Source of the DNA: Hamiltosporidium tvaerminnensis
Taxonomy: Eukaryota > Microsporidia > Dubosqiidae
Length of the DNA stretch: 64,000 nucleotides
Assembly: GCA_022605425.2 (NCBI GenBank)
Contig: JAKIMF020000013.1
Coordinates: forward strand, 186,001-250,000
Reading direction: 5' to 3'
Part shown: positions 18,958 through 32,500 of the stretch, one piece after another
Layout of the letters: every line of letters begins with the position of its first letter
Position numbering within the stretch: position 1 is the first letter of the stretch
The notes under the pieces: generated by a model
Told to the model about the DNA's origin: nothing
Databases searched by the model: none
Seen by the model: the letters and a program-made list of their open reading frames with translations, nothing else
Made by a program: the position numbers and the translations under genes

Positions 18958-20082
18958 AGTTTTATTTGGATTCTTTAGTAAAATTATTCTTTTTGGTATT
19001 TATTTCTTTTTTGCCTTCTTTCAGAAATTATTATCATCAATCATACAAAGTGCATAATTTCTATGTATTCACCGGAACATATAGTTCTGTAGTTGAAATA
19101 AATTATTCCTTGTTTTTGAACATATATAATTTTTTGATCTTAATAATCTATGACAAAAATCCACGATTTTAGGATATTAAATATCATCATTAAGAAATTA
19201 ATTAAACGAGTTTGCAACAATTTATATAATCATGAACGATAAATATTTTCACTCATTAAATATTGCTTGCTTTGATTAAACTAATTTCGCAAAAAAGATG
19301 CTTAGGTAATAGTAATACTATCATATTTTTTCTGGTGATTTTTTATACGCTTGTCATTAATACAAACGTACTATCAATAAAATTTTTTTTAAAATAATCT
19401 TAGCTACTCTTTTTTATTTGGTTTAAATAAAATCTATATATGAGGAAAAGTTGCCAATAATGTTTAAAAATCTTTTAAACTATATTAAATGGCTACCAAG
19501 GTTCTTCATTAATCAAGAAAAGATATTCATTTTACTTCTAATACTAAAATTTATGGGCTTGGACTCCAAGCAGATTTGGATTTCTTAAACAGGGTATAAT
19601 AAGAGAATCAAATATTTTTAAAATGGTTAATAAAATTATAGTTAATTTTTAACTTAAAAAGTGTAAAAAATTTTGATCAAAAAAATTAAATGTCTTTTTA
19701 CTCAAATTGTAGAGCAAATTTTAAGATTTTGTTTTATTTCGTTATGTTTGACATACTTATTGTAAATAAGTAAATTAATTGCCTCGTATTATGGAGGTCA
19801 CATCAAAGCATAGCTCAAATCAAAAAAAAACTCTGATCTTTACCAAATTTAAAAACCAAACAAAAATATTATTTTAATGCAATATCTAGATTTTTTGCTA
19901 TATAATTCAATATTTATGAATATTATGAGAAGCTTTGCTGCTACAATAAAGAAAAATATTGGTTTACTATGATGTCATTTGTCTTGTATACGACTTTTAT
20001 AGTTTCTAATTTTGATTTGAATTTTTTTATCTGCGTTTGATCAATGTATATGAAATTTGATGTAACCTTTAATTAAATTAAC
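18958..20082. other. Gene-free AT-rich stretch
   Basis: No recognisable gene or repeat; the 72-codon ORF at 18954-19172 is low complexity and overlaps the retroposon end. Confidence 0.5.
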
Positions 20083-20802
20083 TTTATTTAAAAGTATCAC
20101 ATCTTTTTTTAAAACAGTGGCAAGTGTTAGATTTGTTTTCATGACATTAACGCCGTTCTAGGTTTAACATAAATAATTGCTACCCAAAAACTTCATCGGT
20201 AACCCCTGCGATACCTACGTTCCAAAGCCTTACATCTACCAGGTGTGTAGAACCTAATTACTAGGCGAGGCAGTTGCCCGGAGTTCGTTAATGTCCGTTG
20301 CATGGAGTGTGATCGAAGCCCCTTTGGGCTCCCCCAAGACTATGCAGCATTCCCACTTACTCTACACTTTCTGAACCCAATAAACTTCTAGCTAAGATAT
20401 ATTTCAGAGATTTACATGGAGTCCACCTAGACAGTGCAATGTCATACCAACAGGTATAACCTGCTACTTAGCTCTCCCGGCTTTTAATAGTTTTTATTTT
20501 TATATATCCTAGGCGCTAGGTCTTCTAACCCGAGTGAGCAAGGCTAGATTTCCATGTTTTTACATGGCAAATTCCTACATGTTCAGCTGCGGTCTGCAAT
20601 CTGGTTACATAAAAAACTACAAATAAATTTGTGGAAAAAGTTTCTCCATTTCTTAGACCTCTCCTCCTCATACAAACTCCCATGGAACAACCGAAGATGT
20701 AGTGTGGTTTTATTCCACCAAAAATCCAAACAATGATCTCACACCAGTTTCACACACTCATTGTCAAGCAGAAAGTTTTTTATGTGGTTATCCTCTCTCC
20801 AC
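20083..20802 (-). mobile_element. SINE-like retroposon, full copy 2 (minus strand)
   Basis: Reverse complement of the 723-bp unit: its 5' end gtggagagagg lies at 20802 and its 3' end aaataaa at 20083. It shares the internal landmarks ctgcctcgcc, ggcttcgat and gttctacacac with the copies at 7664 and 56476. Small indels break the short ORF seen in those copies. Flanks show at most a poor duplication (ttaaa), so this insertion may be older or rearranged. Confidence 0.8.
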
Positions 20803-21090
20803 TTAAAATATCTACATATTTTTAAAAATTTAAATCAAATTTATAAGTAACTATTCTATTTGGATATTATTATAGCATTAACATATACAGTAGAAATATA
20901 GCTAATAATAACTATAAATTACGTTAATTTTGGTGTTTTTCGAACTTAGGAACCGAAATCATCTACGAAAATTTATGTTCTTGTTGTCTTTGGAAATATA
21001 AATTTTGAAAAATTTTAAATTTATTACAATTACGATCCTCCTTCATCTTTTTTTCTCATAAAAAATATTTTAATTCATATTTTTAGAAAA
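20803..21090. other. Upstream region of YTH1
   Basis: AT-rich; nothing recognised apart from the CCC adjoining the YTH1 start. Confidence 0.4.
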
Positions 21091-21093
21091 CCC
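21091..21093 (+). promoter_or_regulatory. CCC start-proximal motif of YTH1
   Basis: aaCCCaaaATG: the triplet lies three bases before the start at 21097. Confidence 0.5.
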
Positions 21094-21096
21094 AAA

Positions 21097-21654
21097 ATGG
21101 CTGATGAAAATGAACCGACATTTGGTTTTGAATCTTTTATAAAAGAAAAACTGAATTTAAAAGAATTTGATGATATATATTGTATTCCCTACCAAAAAAA
21201 TTTATGTTTTAATAAAAATTGTACAAAAGTACATATAAAATTGGAAAAAGCTGTTGTTTGTAAACATTGGTTAAGAGGATTGTGTAAAAAAGGCATCCAA
21301 TGTGAATTTTTACATGAATATAATCTCAAAAAAATGCCAGAATGTTGGTTTTTTAGTAAATATGGAGAATGCTCTAATCCAGAATGTACGTTTCTTCATA
21401 TTGATCCAAATTCTCGTAGTAAAGAATGTTTATGGTATAAAAGAGGGTTTTGCAGACATGGAGCTATGTGCCGAAACAGACATATCAAAAAGAAACTTTG
21501 TTTTTCTTATTTCTTTGGGCTTTGTCTCGCTGGTCCTCTTTGTGAACTTGGACATCCAAAATATGACATACCTAATCCAGAAGAACAACGTGCTGTTCAA
21601 GAAAAAGATATAATATATCGTCCCAAAAATCTGGTTGCCGATAATCTCGATTAA
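21097..21654 (+). CDS. YTH1: Cleavage/polyadenylation factor zinc-finger subunit (CPSF30/Yth1)
   Basis: 185 residues with five tandem CCCH zinc fingers: C29-C37-C42-H46, C55-C63-C69-H73, C83-C92-C97-H101, C111-C119-C125-H129 and C135-C143-C149-H153. Number, spacing and order match Yth1/CPSF30, whose middle fingers contact the AAUAAA poly(A) signal and whose last fingers bind Fip1 in the nuclear cleavage and polyadenylation complex. Length is close to yeast Yth1 (208). There is no C-terminal zinc knuckle of the kind animal CPSF4 carries. All ligands are intact and the start is supported by an adjacent CCC motif. The high Cys/His content and absence of low-complexity runs mark it as functional. 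Confidence 0.95.
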   Translation: MADENEPTFGFESFIKEKLNLKEFDDIYCIPYQKNLCFNKNCTKVHIKLEKAVVCKHWLRGLCKKGIQCEFLHEYNLKKMPECWFFSKYGECSNPECTFLHIDPNSRSKECLWYKRGFCRHGAMCRNRHIKKKLCFSYFFGLCLAGPLCELGHPKYDIPNPEEQRAVQEKDIIYRPKNLVADNLD

Positions 21655-24600
21655 TATTGCTATGTTTATATTCAACTAAATAAATATCAAGTAAAATTAT
21701 AGATTATTTATTTTCGAATTTCATTGATGAATTTATTTCTAAGTCTTTTTAGTTAACTTTTTTTTAAATATATTTTCTATGTAACACCGACTTTTCTGCA
21801 AGCAAGTGACATGTTTTTTTACATCATATTATTAGTATTACTGCTTATGAATTCGTATTTGGATTGTTTGATTGATCAAATTTATATTCAGGATTTATTA
21901 TATTATTTAGTTGAGACTTCCACCTTAAATCGAGATAGAACAATCATACTATATAAAATGAAAAAAGTCGTAGTAAATTTAATGTGAGTTCTGCGGGCAA
22001 GGATTTCGTCCTACCACTTTTGTTAATTTTCTATAATATAGCCAGGGTTCGACGCAAGAAGTCTTTTTTTATATATCTAAATAAGTCTATTATGTAAATT
22101 CTAAAAACCATTTATTTTATGGATATTTTAATATTTATTGAACTTCAGATTCCGTTTTGCTTTACAGGAGACCTTTTAAATTTTGCTATCTTAAGTATCT
22201 GGGACTGATTTTGACAATAGTATTTTGCAGAATTACAGCAATTTATCATTCTATGGTTTTTATTTTGAATATTTCAGTCAAAAATTAAACTATTTATAGT
22301 GAGTATACTCACAATTTATAAAAAGTTAAAACACATTCACTCACTAGATATTACCGACTTTGATCAAATCACTTGGTTGTTTATTTTATATGTTTGATAT
22401 TTCTGCAGTTTAATAGACGTTCTGTAAGATATTTGCTTACAAACTATGGTTTTATAAATACCATACTAAATAATTTTTCTTTCCAATTCAGACCTATACC
22501 GGCTATGGTCTCGTTTTGGTATTTTTTTGGAGCTTAAATATAATTTTCGCGAATTTTAACTATAGGATTATTTTACTTAATTTGAAAGACTTTTCTCGTG
22601 ATTTATATTCATATTTTTATTTTTTGATAATAATTCGAAACATTATAGTTATTGATAGATTTCAAATGATCTTAATATCGTATAAAAATTATATTAAAGA
22701 TCTGTAACATCTAATTTTAATCAATTTACATAAAATAAGAATATGATATGCACAATGTATTAGTGAAAAAATATATTAAATAACTTTTAATAGACAAAAT
22801 AATTTATAAAAAATATAAAATATTTAAATACGATCATTTAATTTATGTTAGTTTCAATGTTAGGGTTAACTTAAATGTTTTTAGAAACCCAGAATATTGA
22901 AAAAAGTCTTAAATATAAAATCATTTACACACAATATTTTTATTTTGTTTGATTAATCTTTTTTAATCAATAAATCATTATTTTACACCTACCTTGCAAT
23001 AGATTTGTTTTTATATCATATTTTAAGATATTACTTATTTGTAATCTTTGTATCTTATTACCAACTAAATATTCTATTGCAATTCTTAGTAACATTTTTG
23101 TCTTTTATTAATATAATTTCATATTTTATGAACAGTAAGTTTATTTACAATAACTTTAAGCTTTGTCTGTTCCATTGAATGAATAAAATACTATTTTGAT
23201 GTCTCTTGATCTATTAATAAGTAAACATTAATTTTTGTATCAATATTTGCGCGTTAAGCTCAAATATTATCAATCCAAGTCTTTATGATACCGTTTAATA
23301 ACTCAATTGCTTTTTCACAGTAAAGAAGATTAAATGGATCTAAAAAAGTAAATATAGAGTACTGTTAATAGATACAAGGCAGATTTCTAAGTTTTACCAT
23401 CGTCCAGAAAATCTACAATAATCCATCTGTTTGTGAAAATATCTCTTTAATTACTCTTTTGCCATAATAACATACAAATATAAAAATAGTACGATTTTTT
23501 TTGCTAATTACTAATTCAAAAATGCCAACTTCTTTGATTAAAACAATATGGTAAGTTTGGAAACAAAATTTATTGTATTTTAAATCCAATTCTATCCAAA
23601 TAAATATTTTATTCAGATTAAAATGTATATTCGAGGGTTGAGATTTTTCCAAATGAATAAAAATCATTATAGTTTTTTTGGTTAGAGACTAGCTTCCGTT
23701 TTTAGCTTTATCTTTAGTTTATATTAAAGTTTGTGTACCTTGTCTCTGTTGATATTTAAAATTGTAATTATAACTCTTTCGTTTGATTAAAGACGCAAGA
23801 GGTTATTATGATATGATTACTCGTCAAAAACTCTGTTATAGATTCAGAATATATTAAGTTTTGCCTCAATTCTAATCTATAATATAAAAATATCATTTTA
23901 GCGATTTTTAGAAGAGATAAAAATCACAATAATTCCAGCATCGAAACATAAATTAAACATTGCTTATAATAAATTTTTTCCCGAATATTTTATGAGGCCT
24001 TACTTTTTTAATATTGTTTCACAATGTAGACCAAAAACTTACAATTTCATCAAGAGTAGTGAAATACACCGATTTAGAATTATAAAATATTCGAGACAAA
24101 TGGAAACCTTAATTAATTATTCAAATATTTTTTTAATAAGTGTAGGCAAATTACACATATCATTTTCCTTGAAATAAATCCAAAGATTGGTTATATAAGT
24201 AAAACCTAGGCATTATGATATTTTTTGTTTATATAGAATTTAAATAAGCATTTTTTTAGGTGAGATTATTGAAAAGGTGTCCGTTTTATTTGGTTTTTAA
24301 GTTGTTTGAAAAAAAGAAAACTTTAAATATTTTCATGTATAAATTCTACGCTGATTTCTTTTGAAATAGACATAAAGTTCTTTTATATACTGATTGAACT
24401 CAAATGAACGCGAAATATAAAAATGATTGCTATGTCTAATTGTTATACATATGTGAAACATGTAAAGCCAGTACCTAATACACAGATAAATACTTTTTTT
24501 ATTACCTATACTACTTTGAGTCAAAAAATTCTATCGTTTTTGCACGCAATCTATATGATTTTACCTTTGATTTTTGTCGATATACTTTCTTTGAGGATAC

Positions 24601-25112
24601 CTAAATTAGTTTTTTTACAATTAGCAAGATTAAAAACAAGATATATTTGCTATAAAAACATTAACCAATCTCTTCTGATCTTTTTTTTTGTAATATTAGG
24701 GCTCAAGCTTTTTAAAATATGACTATGGTTAGTACTTAATAGTTTCATATTATAATGTCATAAAATCTATTTAAATTTTTTGAGAATATTTTATATTATT
24801 TATTTCAGAATAAAAAATAATATATTCGAGTATTTCTCGTTTAGCTGCTCTTAGCCAGCTAAGTTTGTCAGTTAGACTATTACCACTTCAGGTAAAATAG
24901 AATTAGTACAGATATTAACTAGACCCTGCAATTTTTCTGAAATAAAAATATCTAAAGTCAAAATTAGAAATAAGGCCAATATGATTCTAACATTAAGATA
25001 AATAGTTATATGTTTTTAAACTATTATGCAAAAAGTATTTTGATGGTATTTCGAAGAAAGTTGTTCTCGTTTTTCTTTCATATTTACCCATATTCATAAT
25101 TTTTAATTTATA

Positions 25113-25222
25113 TATCTTACTTATTATTTTTTCTATCTTACTTCATCATTTTTTCTATCTTGCTTCATTATTTTTCCTATCTTACTTATTATTTTTTCTA
25201 TCTTACTTCATTATTTTTTTTC
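25113..25222. repeat. Tandem repeat, about 22 bp x 5
   Basis: Five imperfect copies of a unit of the form tatcttacttcattattttt, differing by a few bases and by a 'ca' present or absent. Confidence 0.85.
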
Positions 25223-25601
25223 ACGGATTTCATTTTTATATATTATTCTTGCAAAGAAACTTCTCAATAATAAAAAAACAAGACATACTTTTTATAAAAA
25301 ATTTACATAAATTATACCCACTTCTTAGTGAATATTTAAATTATTCATACATTTTGAAAAAAATTAAAAATCATTAAAATCCCTTTATAGAACATTAACT
25401 GTAAATAGCCATAATATTTAGCAAGTAATGTATATATTTAACAAATAATTACGTATTAAAGTATAAGAAAACAGTAAAAAATTATTAAAAAAAACAATTT
25501 AAATCAGAATTATTTGATGAAAAATTCAAAGAAATTTTAGAGCAGAAATTTTTTAAAAACGCAATAAAAGTTTCACTACACTAACATATTTTATTATTCA
25601 T

Positions 25602-25746
25602 GGTTAAATTTTATTTTATTTACAAACCAAAAACCACACATGTACCATTTTTTTATTACTTCTTGTTTAAATTTCATTTTATTTACAAACCAAAAAAAAA
25701 CCTTTAAACCAAAAGTGTACCATTTTTTTATTACTTCTTGTTTAAA
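25602..25746. repeat. Tandem duplication, about 70 bp x 2
   Basis: Two neighbouring copies share ttattttatttacaaacc and gtaccatttttttattactt. They lie about 165 bases beyond the 3' end of the minus-strand CNOT9 gene. Confidence 0.75.
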
Positions 25747-25908
25747 TCGAAATAAATTTAAATTTTAAGATCAAATTTATATTTTTTTTAAAGAAAATCT
25801 GCATGAACAACATTTATTGTAAACTTCTTCCAACTGTGAAATATTTATAAACTCACTAAAACTCAATTTTTTACTTTTACATTTTCACAAACAAATCAAA
25901 TATTACCA

Positions 25909-26724
25909 CTACTTACCAGATGCTATAATATCCATAAATCTATTAAACAATTCCTTACACTCAGGATTAGAATCTATCTGTTTCTGTATTTCTGTATGCA
26001 TTAAAGCTTCTGGTTTCTTAGAAAATAAAGATACTTTTACATTACCTTTAAAGGTAAGTCTAATATAACATTCTAGTACACCCTTTAATAATCTAATAGA
26101 AGGTATTGATATACATTGATATACCATAGAATTAAGAATAACAGAAATAGCGACAAACCTTTCAAAGGTTTGACAGGCATATTCCAAACCTTCTTTATTA
26201 TTAATAATTTTTAAGAAAATATGTGTTGCTACTACTTTACTTACCTCTGATCCAATATCCATAATACGTAGTGTGAGTGGTATAAGTTCAGTATTTTTAA
26301 GATAATTTACAGCTACTTCACTATCATCTTGTAATAAAGATCCAATAACACCAAGACTAGCGATTCTAAGACATTCGTATTTTTGTGTGTTGTCACTTAA
26401 ATTTAAAAATGGATATAAATAGAAAGGCATGTGTGTTTCAAACATACTGTTGCGTATATCTTTACAGTATAATATTCTTTGCATAATATTTAGAACAGTA
26501 CATATTCTTGAACACTCTTCTGATGTAAATTTTTGTGTGTTTAGTGTGTAATATGTACGTACAATTTCATCTAGTAATATTAGTGGAACATGTTGGTATT
26601 TCCAAAATGTTTGACAATTATTTGGTGAAGTGTCAAGTATTTTACATATTTTTCGAAGTAATAATGTTCTTTCTTTTTGTGTTATTAGTTTATAACACAA
26701 TGTGCTTATATCTTCTTGTTCCAT
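25909..26724 (-). CDS. CAF40: CCR4-NOT complex subunit CNOT9/Caf40 (Rcd1 family)
   Basis: 271 residues covering essentially only the conserved armadillo-repeat domain of CNOT9/Rcd1/Caf40. Diagnostic stretches: FETHMPFYLYPFL (95-107), YECLRIASLGVIGSLL (116-131), ELIPLTLRIMDIGSEVSK (146-163) and CQTFERF (184-190). The protein is a scaffold of the CCR4-NOT deadenylase complex in the cytoplasm; it binds NOT1 and recruits partners through tryptophan-binding pockets and a nucleic-acid-binding groove. It lacks the long Gln-rich N-terminal tail of yeast Caf40, in keeping with microsporidian reduction. A GGG (CCC on the coding strand) lies three bases before the start. Composition is less AT-extreme than neighbouring DNA. 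Confidence 0.94.
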   Translation of the reverse strand: MEQEDISTLCYKLITQKERTLLLRKICKILDTSPNNCQTFWKYQHVPLILLDEIVRTYYTLNTQKFTSEECSRICTVLNIMQRILYCKDIRNSMFETHMPFYLYPFLNLSDNTQKYECLRIASLGVIGSLLQDDSEVAVNYLKNTELIPLTLRIMDIGSEVSKVVATHIFLKIINNKEGLEYACQTFERFVAISVILNSMVYQCISIPSIRLLKGVLECYIRLTFKGNVKVSLFSKKPEALMHTEIQKQIDSNPECKELFNRFMDIIASGK

Positions 26725-26727
26725 AAA

Positions 26728-26730
26728 GGG
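26728..26730 (-). promoter_or_regulatory. CCC start-proximal motif of CAF40
   Basis: On the minus strand gtCCCtttATG: the triplet is three bases before the start at 26724. Confidence 0.5.
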
Positions 26731-27420
26731 ACAAGTGAATTACTAAAAATAAATATTTAAAAGAAGAAAATAAATTATTAAAAGGAGAATAGAAATGTGA
26801 AAAAGGAATATCCTTTGATATATTAATTGGAAATAATATTCTTAAGGATGTGTTTTAAATACATATTATTGAATTTTAATTGTGATTTTATATAGAATAA
26901 TATTGGTACAAATGTATATTTAAATATAAAATTATTGAAAAAATAGATATTTAAGTCAGAATATTTGAAAAGAAAAATTTGATAAAATTTAATATATTTT
27001 ATTTAAAACAAAGTTGTTTTTAGGTTCCTTATACAGTTTTCTCTGGTTTGATTTGGTTTAACCTAATATTATACTTTCTACGCAAGTTTGGGCGGGAGAA
27101 TCAACTTTATTCTTTTTATCTATAACATTAGCTTAATTGATTTGTTCGTTTATTTTTCTTCATCTTCCAACCAATTGTTATCTATTTTAAATGAACTAGA
27201 TGGTATCCATATGTTTCTTGCTTTTAATAACATATTATTCAGGATTTTTTTGGACTTCATCTGATTTTGATCTTAACATTGATTTCTTCTTCGATATCAA
27301 AATACACCATTTTTTTGAAGCAATTGGCAGTAAGTTTGCTTTTTTTATCAGTAATTAAAAATACTCGAAATCAATATGGTATTTGGTTACAACTTATATA
27401 ATATTATCACATAAACTTTA
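26731..27420. other. Gene-free AT-rich stretch
   Basis: Nothing recognised between CAF40 and the LINE relic. Confidence 0.5.
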
Positions 27421-28880
27421 TCGAACTAGATTAAATGCCTCAAAATATTTCTGAAATTAACTAACATGCTATGTCGTTAGTCAACTATCTGCTAAAAATA
27501 ATTCGACTTGAACTAGCTAGCTTTTAAAGTTATATAATGCAGTACGTACAATGTTGGCAAAGAATAAGATATATCTTTGCTCAGGATGTAAAAAGAATTT
27601 TTACATTTCTAGAACAGAACTTGGAGAAGCTCTTCATAGTGTTAGTTTGCAATACGAACATATACTTCGGTAACTCTTGTATTGTCTCAAAAAACTTTAC
27701 AGAAAGATCGCCTCGAAATGCGATAATCCTATAGGCTGAAAGCACTAATTAAATTTAGGTTACGAATAAAAGGTATCTAAAATGTAAAATACGGTTTTAA
27801 AAAAGATTCAATAAGAAGAACTTAGGAAAGGCAAACATCTCAAAAACCATATAGTGAAATAGAAAACCAAAACATCATTAAAATTTATGCAATGCGAGAA
27901 AAGAAATGGAGTTGTGAGTGTCAGTAACTCTTCAAATGATTAAAAAAGGAAATATTAAGTTACCCATTTAAACAATGTTCTACTATATTTAGGATAGCAA
28001 TATATTATAGAGAGCCGAAAGTATGTGACAATATTGGGATAAATTAGGCAAAAGAGTAAATTATTTGGCGAGTGGATATTAGAAGTTGCATGTACACGGC
28101 TACACCAGAAAATATAATGAAGTGGACAGATTTCTACGCTTATACCTTTTAAATAGGTATAATGCAAACCTAGAAACAGAATTAGAAGTCAACCAGTTCA
28201 AGAAATTCTTGAAAGAAGTAGGCTATCATTTGAGTGGACATTCTAATAAAAACTTATGTCAAAATCCGGAATCCTGCCTAATATATAAATTTGAGATCCG
28301 GATAAAAATGTGATAACTTTTTTTGAAATAGAAACATAATAACCAGAAACTATGATTTATTAGTTAAGAAGTTAGATATATTTATAAGTTAAGTTCGGAG
28401 ATGATCTAGTATCGGATAAACGGGCGATTATGTGAGACCATAATACAAGACATATCTTTTATGACTTCAAATACTCATGAATCTAGAGATGGAATTCGGT
28501 CGATTGAAGTCAATGGGTTAGTCTCAATAATTTCTTGTGATCGCTAATAGAACCCGGATCAGGGCCAAATGTCGAAGTGGACTGAGAAAATATGTAACAG
28601 GAGTAATTAATAAGCTATCATTTAAGACAACCAAAACATCCTTGAAAACAAGCAAGTGACTAGAAAGGTGGTGTTTAAAATTCTGAACAAAAAATAACAT
28701 AAGGCTTATTTTAGACGGAAAAACCGAACTACATAAATTGACAATACACATGATCGAAGATTTGAATCCAGAAGAGAAAACTATGATAGTCAAAATGGCA
28801 GAAGAAATATTTAAAAGACTTAAAAAACTTAAACTGACTTCTATCAAAAAAGTCACTTTAAAAATTTATTTTTATTACAC
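27421..28880 (+). pseudogene. Old relic of the RLE-type LINE, 3' half
   Basis: From tagattaaatgc (27426) the text aligns with the intact LINE from about residue 774 onward. 27540-27680 matches the VRAVLVKNKIHLRPGCKERL and LGRGLHSVELRSEHMLLQ segments, 28100-28160 matches YTRRHNEVVRCLHLLLLNRY, 28345-28470 matches KYDLLANELG and the following block, and 28500-28560 matches the SFDRRRGLESGLNAE region. Peppered with stops and indels. It lies in the same orientation as the younger broken copy starting at 29549. Confidence 0.75.
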
Positions 28881-29548
28881 TCATAAATAAGACTAGATTC
28901 AATTGCAAACTCCTTAATTTTCTTCTTTTATTTCGCTTCAATATTCAGAGCAAATTTGTGAAGTAATGGCGATCACAGGAAGTTACATCCTATGAAATTC
29001 CTCATTTAAAAGAAATAATTTTTCCTATTATTCTGAATTTTGAAATAATTTTTCAGAGGGTATTTAATCTCATTTTAGCACACTAGTTTTTAGGGCTTTC
29101 TGAATATCGTAATTCCAGTCCGGGAAAAAAACAAACTTATAGTTATTTTAAATACGTAAATTTAAATGCTGAATTAGGTACAAAAGCATTCCATAATATC
29201 GTTTATATGTTCATTCTCGAACATAATTAGATCTTCTATCTGTAAATAGTTATAGATTTGGAAGAGTAGTTAGCAAATTGAAATTTGATTTAAAATCTTT
29301 AAAATAGATTTATGATCCATTATAAAAAAAATTACTTTTTAGGTTTCTATAATTTGAGGATTAAAAATAACTGCAACACTCTTATGCTACAATTCTTGCT
29401 ATAAATTAGTTGTAAGTAATTTTAAGATTTCCTTTAGTGATTTAATCTACCAGTTGAGTCTTAGTATTAATTTATTACACTCTTCTAACGAAATTTAAAA
29501 ATTCTTTTTTTTTATACAAAATTATATTTATTTTATTTTTCTAAAAAT
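28881..29548. other. Gene-free AT-rich stretch
   Basis: Nothing recognised; it separates two LINE copies of different age. Confidence 0.5.
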
Positions 29549-32500
29549 ATGGGTAGAAAGAAAAATGTCAGCAGCGAAATATCGAAAAATACCAAAATAA
29601 AGGCTGCAAACGACGCTGGTGAGGTGAAGAAGAGTGATAGTGAGGTACAAAAATGTAAGCTACACCCACCGGCGATTTCCCTACATTCCTCCTCCTACAC
29701 AACAATAACACCTCCACCACCAAGCCAAACATGCAGTAAAATGCAAAATAGTGGGCTTGACACCTTACCTTCGCCTAATGCACCAGTTCCCTCTTCGGTT
29801 GAAGTCTCTGCGTGCGAGCCATCGTACGACATGACAAGCTCCTGTACTCTAGCTATTCCGTAAGGTAAAAGGCTAATGGCATTGCGGACGATATTCGATT
29901 CCGTAACAGCCGACCCGAAGGAATGGCCTCGAATTGTTTTTTTTGCAGTACAGACAAGGTTTGAAAGAATGCCAAGAAATGGCTGGACAGAGCTTCACAG
30001 GTACTATAATGAGAAATTCGGCTGCACTGAAACTCTCCAAGTGTTAAAAAAATTGGCACAAAGTGAGATGGAAAAGGAATTAAAATCAGAAGAGAATGGA
30101 GAGCGACGTAGAATCGCCACTTGTCTCACTGAGTCATGCACCCTGACTGACACCACGGAGTACATAAACTTGAGAGATAAATTTTTGAGTAAAATCAAAC
30201 AAATCTCGCAGAAGGAAATTGGAAAAGTTGTGGTCCGAACTAGAAAACATCCAAATGAATTGGTTGATAGTAAAGTTCTGGATCTCATAAATCGAGTAGT
30301 CGGTGAATATGCAGGAGCTCATGTACCTGAGTCAATTACGGAAGCCGCGTATATCATGCAAGCTGCGCAGGTATGCTATGACGAGGCAACACGCAAAGAA
30401 AAGCCTAGATCCGCTTAGAAGGAAAACATAGAAAGTAAAATTTCTAAGCTAGTACTTTCCAAAGATCTTCTCGAGAAGGCTTGTAAGCAGGAAAAGCTCT
30501 CCACTTCGGGAACGAAAAGTCTCGGAAAAATTAGGCGAGAGTTTAATTTAGACTTAAGCAGTGTAACTGATCTTTCTGAGGCTTTAGTTAAGAAGAATGA
30601 GTCTTTGAATGTGTACGAGAAAAAAATTACGATGCATGAAAGTAGGAAGTAATTCCGAAAAGAGAATCGTAATTTTGAGCTTTTCTAAGGTCGATTTTAT
30701 CGTGGGTTATCTGAGCGTGTGGAATCCGAGCATGTGGTTAGTCGTGATGAAATTGTTAGTTTTTGGTCTATAATGTGGAACAAAAATGATGACACAGTCA
30801 CGTACAATGATTATTTGATTCCATTTGTATCAGATAATCATCCGACCACGTTTCCTTCACTTGATGAATTTGTAAATATCATTAATTGGCTTCCCAATTG
30901 GAAAGCTGCTGGAATTGATGGTATTTACAATTTTTTCATTAAGAAACTTACAACTCTTCACAAATATAATTATGATATTGTGAAATTTATATGTTTAGAA
31001 GAAACACCTCAAGCTGATTGGTTTTACTGCGGGCTTACGTATTTGATACCGAAAGGAATTCCACGAAGAGGCTCTGACTACAGGCCAATCACTTGTATGT
31101 CCAACCTCTATAAGTTAACGACAAAGTGTGTAACGAAAGTCGTTCAACTTGAAGTGGAAAAGCGAGGGTTGCTTGCACAGAACCAGTTGGGAGCAGGTAG
31201 AGGTGTGCAGGGAGCGAAAGAGCAGGCTCTACTGAATATTGCCTTAAATAAAGGGTATGGAAACAATCTTAAAGCAACATGGATTGATGTTAAAAAGCTT
31301 ATGATTCAATAGATAATGCTTATTTGACTCAATGCATTGAAAACCTTAATTAACCTGATTAGATCTGAAATTTATTAAGGTAATTATATCAAAATAAAAA
31401 ATTGATATATCAGTAAGGCTTGAAAAAATCATGAGCAAAAAGATGGATAGAGGGATTCTACAAGGCGATAGTTTGTTCCCATTGTTGTTTGTGTTGTGTA
31501 TGTATCCATTAAGCGGAAATCTTAATGAAATATACACAAAGGTGACAGTACAAACAGATGCAGAATCCCTTTCTACTAATCATCTCTTGTTTGTTGATGA
31601 TCTTAAGCTCCTTGCAAAAGACAGTTCCACATTGAGTGCTATGATAGACGAGGCAAAGGAATTTTTAGAGGTGATTGGCTTAGAGATTAACAAAGAGAAA
31701 TCAGCCACAAATGATACGTGTTGTGAAGATACTGCAACTCTTCTAGAAGGTGTTAGTGTTTACAAATATTTAGGAATAATAGAAGATAGCAGAGGAATCC
31801 CAACACGTAGCTCATTTGAAGAAGTACAGAGCAAACTTATATCAAGAGTTAAAAGACTTTGTCACACTAGATTAAATGCAAAATAAGTATTCTCTGTAAT
31901 AAATCAACATGCGATATCGTTAATCAACTACCACATAGGAGTAATTCAAATAACTGGCTGACTTCTCTAAGTTAGATGATGCAGTACGTGCGGTGTTGGT
32001 GAAGAATAAGATACATCTTTGCCCAGGATGTAAAGAGCGTTTATACCTTCCTAGAGTAGAACTTGGAAGAGGCCTACATAGTGTTGAGTTGCGAAGCGAA
32101 CATATGCTTCTGCAACTTTTCGATTGTCTGGAAAAAAGTAAAGAAATATCAACTAGACGAGCAGAAATCCTCAAGGTGGAGAATAATAATAAAACACATC
32201 TTGCACTAATAAAAGGCTTCTTAAAAGTAAAGTACAGGTTGGTAGAAGAAGTCACTAAGAAAAGTTTAGAAGAAGCTCAACTTGCAAAACTATATAACGA
32301 AATAGAAAAACGAAAACTCCATTCAAAGTTATATAATGCAAGAAAAAATGAGCTTGTGAGTGTTAGTGACTCTTCAAGATGGCTAAAGAGAGGAAATATT
32401 AGGCCACGAAATGAAGCCGTGTTCTGCTATATCCAGGATAGAAATGTATTCTGGGTAGCAGATGGTATGTGTCAACATTGCGAGAAGTCTGGTAAAACTG

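Larger units (their letters stand above)
21655..25908. other. 4.2-kb gene-free AT-rich region
   Basis: No supportable gene. Several ORFs of 60-100 codons (for example 23413-23667 minus and 24423-24722 plus) are AT-driven and match nothing I recognise. Contains two short tandem repeats listed separately. Confidence 0.55.

Noticed and set aside
21960-22060. tRNA-like text (gggttcgacgc) and a gcgggcaaggatttcgtcc hairpin
   Set aside because: The arms needed for a cloverleaf do not pair; no tRNA gene could be supported anywhere in the window.
23413-23667. 84-codon ORF on the minus strand, briefly compared with retrotransposon RT text (VIKEIF..TDGLL)
   Set aside because: The match is too short and not supported by neighbouring motifs.
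24423-24722. 99-codon ORF on the plus strand
   Set aside because: Composition is what AT-rich DNA gives (Ile, Leu, Phe, Tyr, Lys), with no family resemblance and no start motif.
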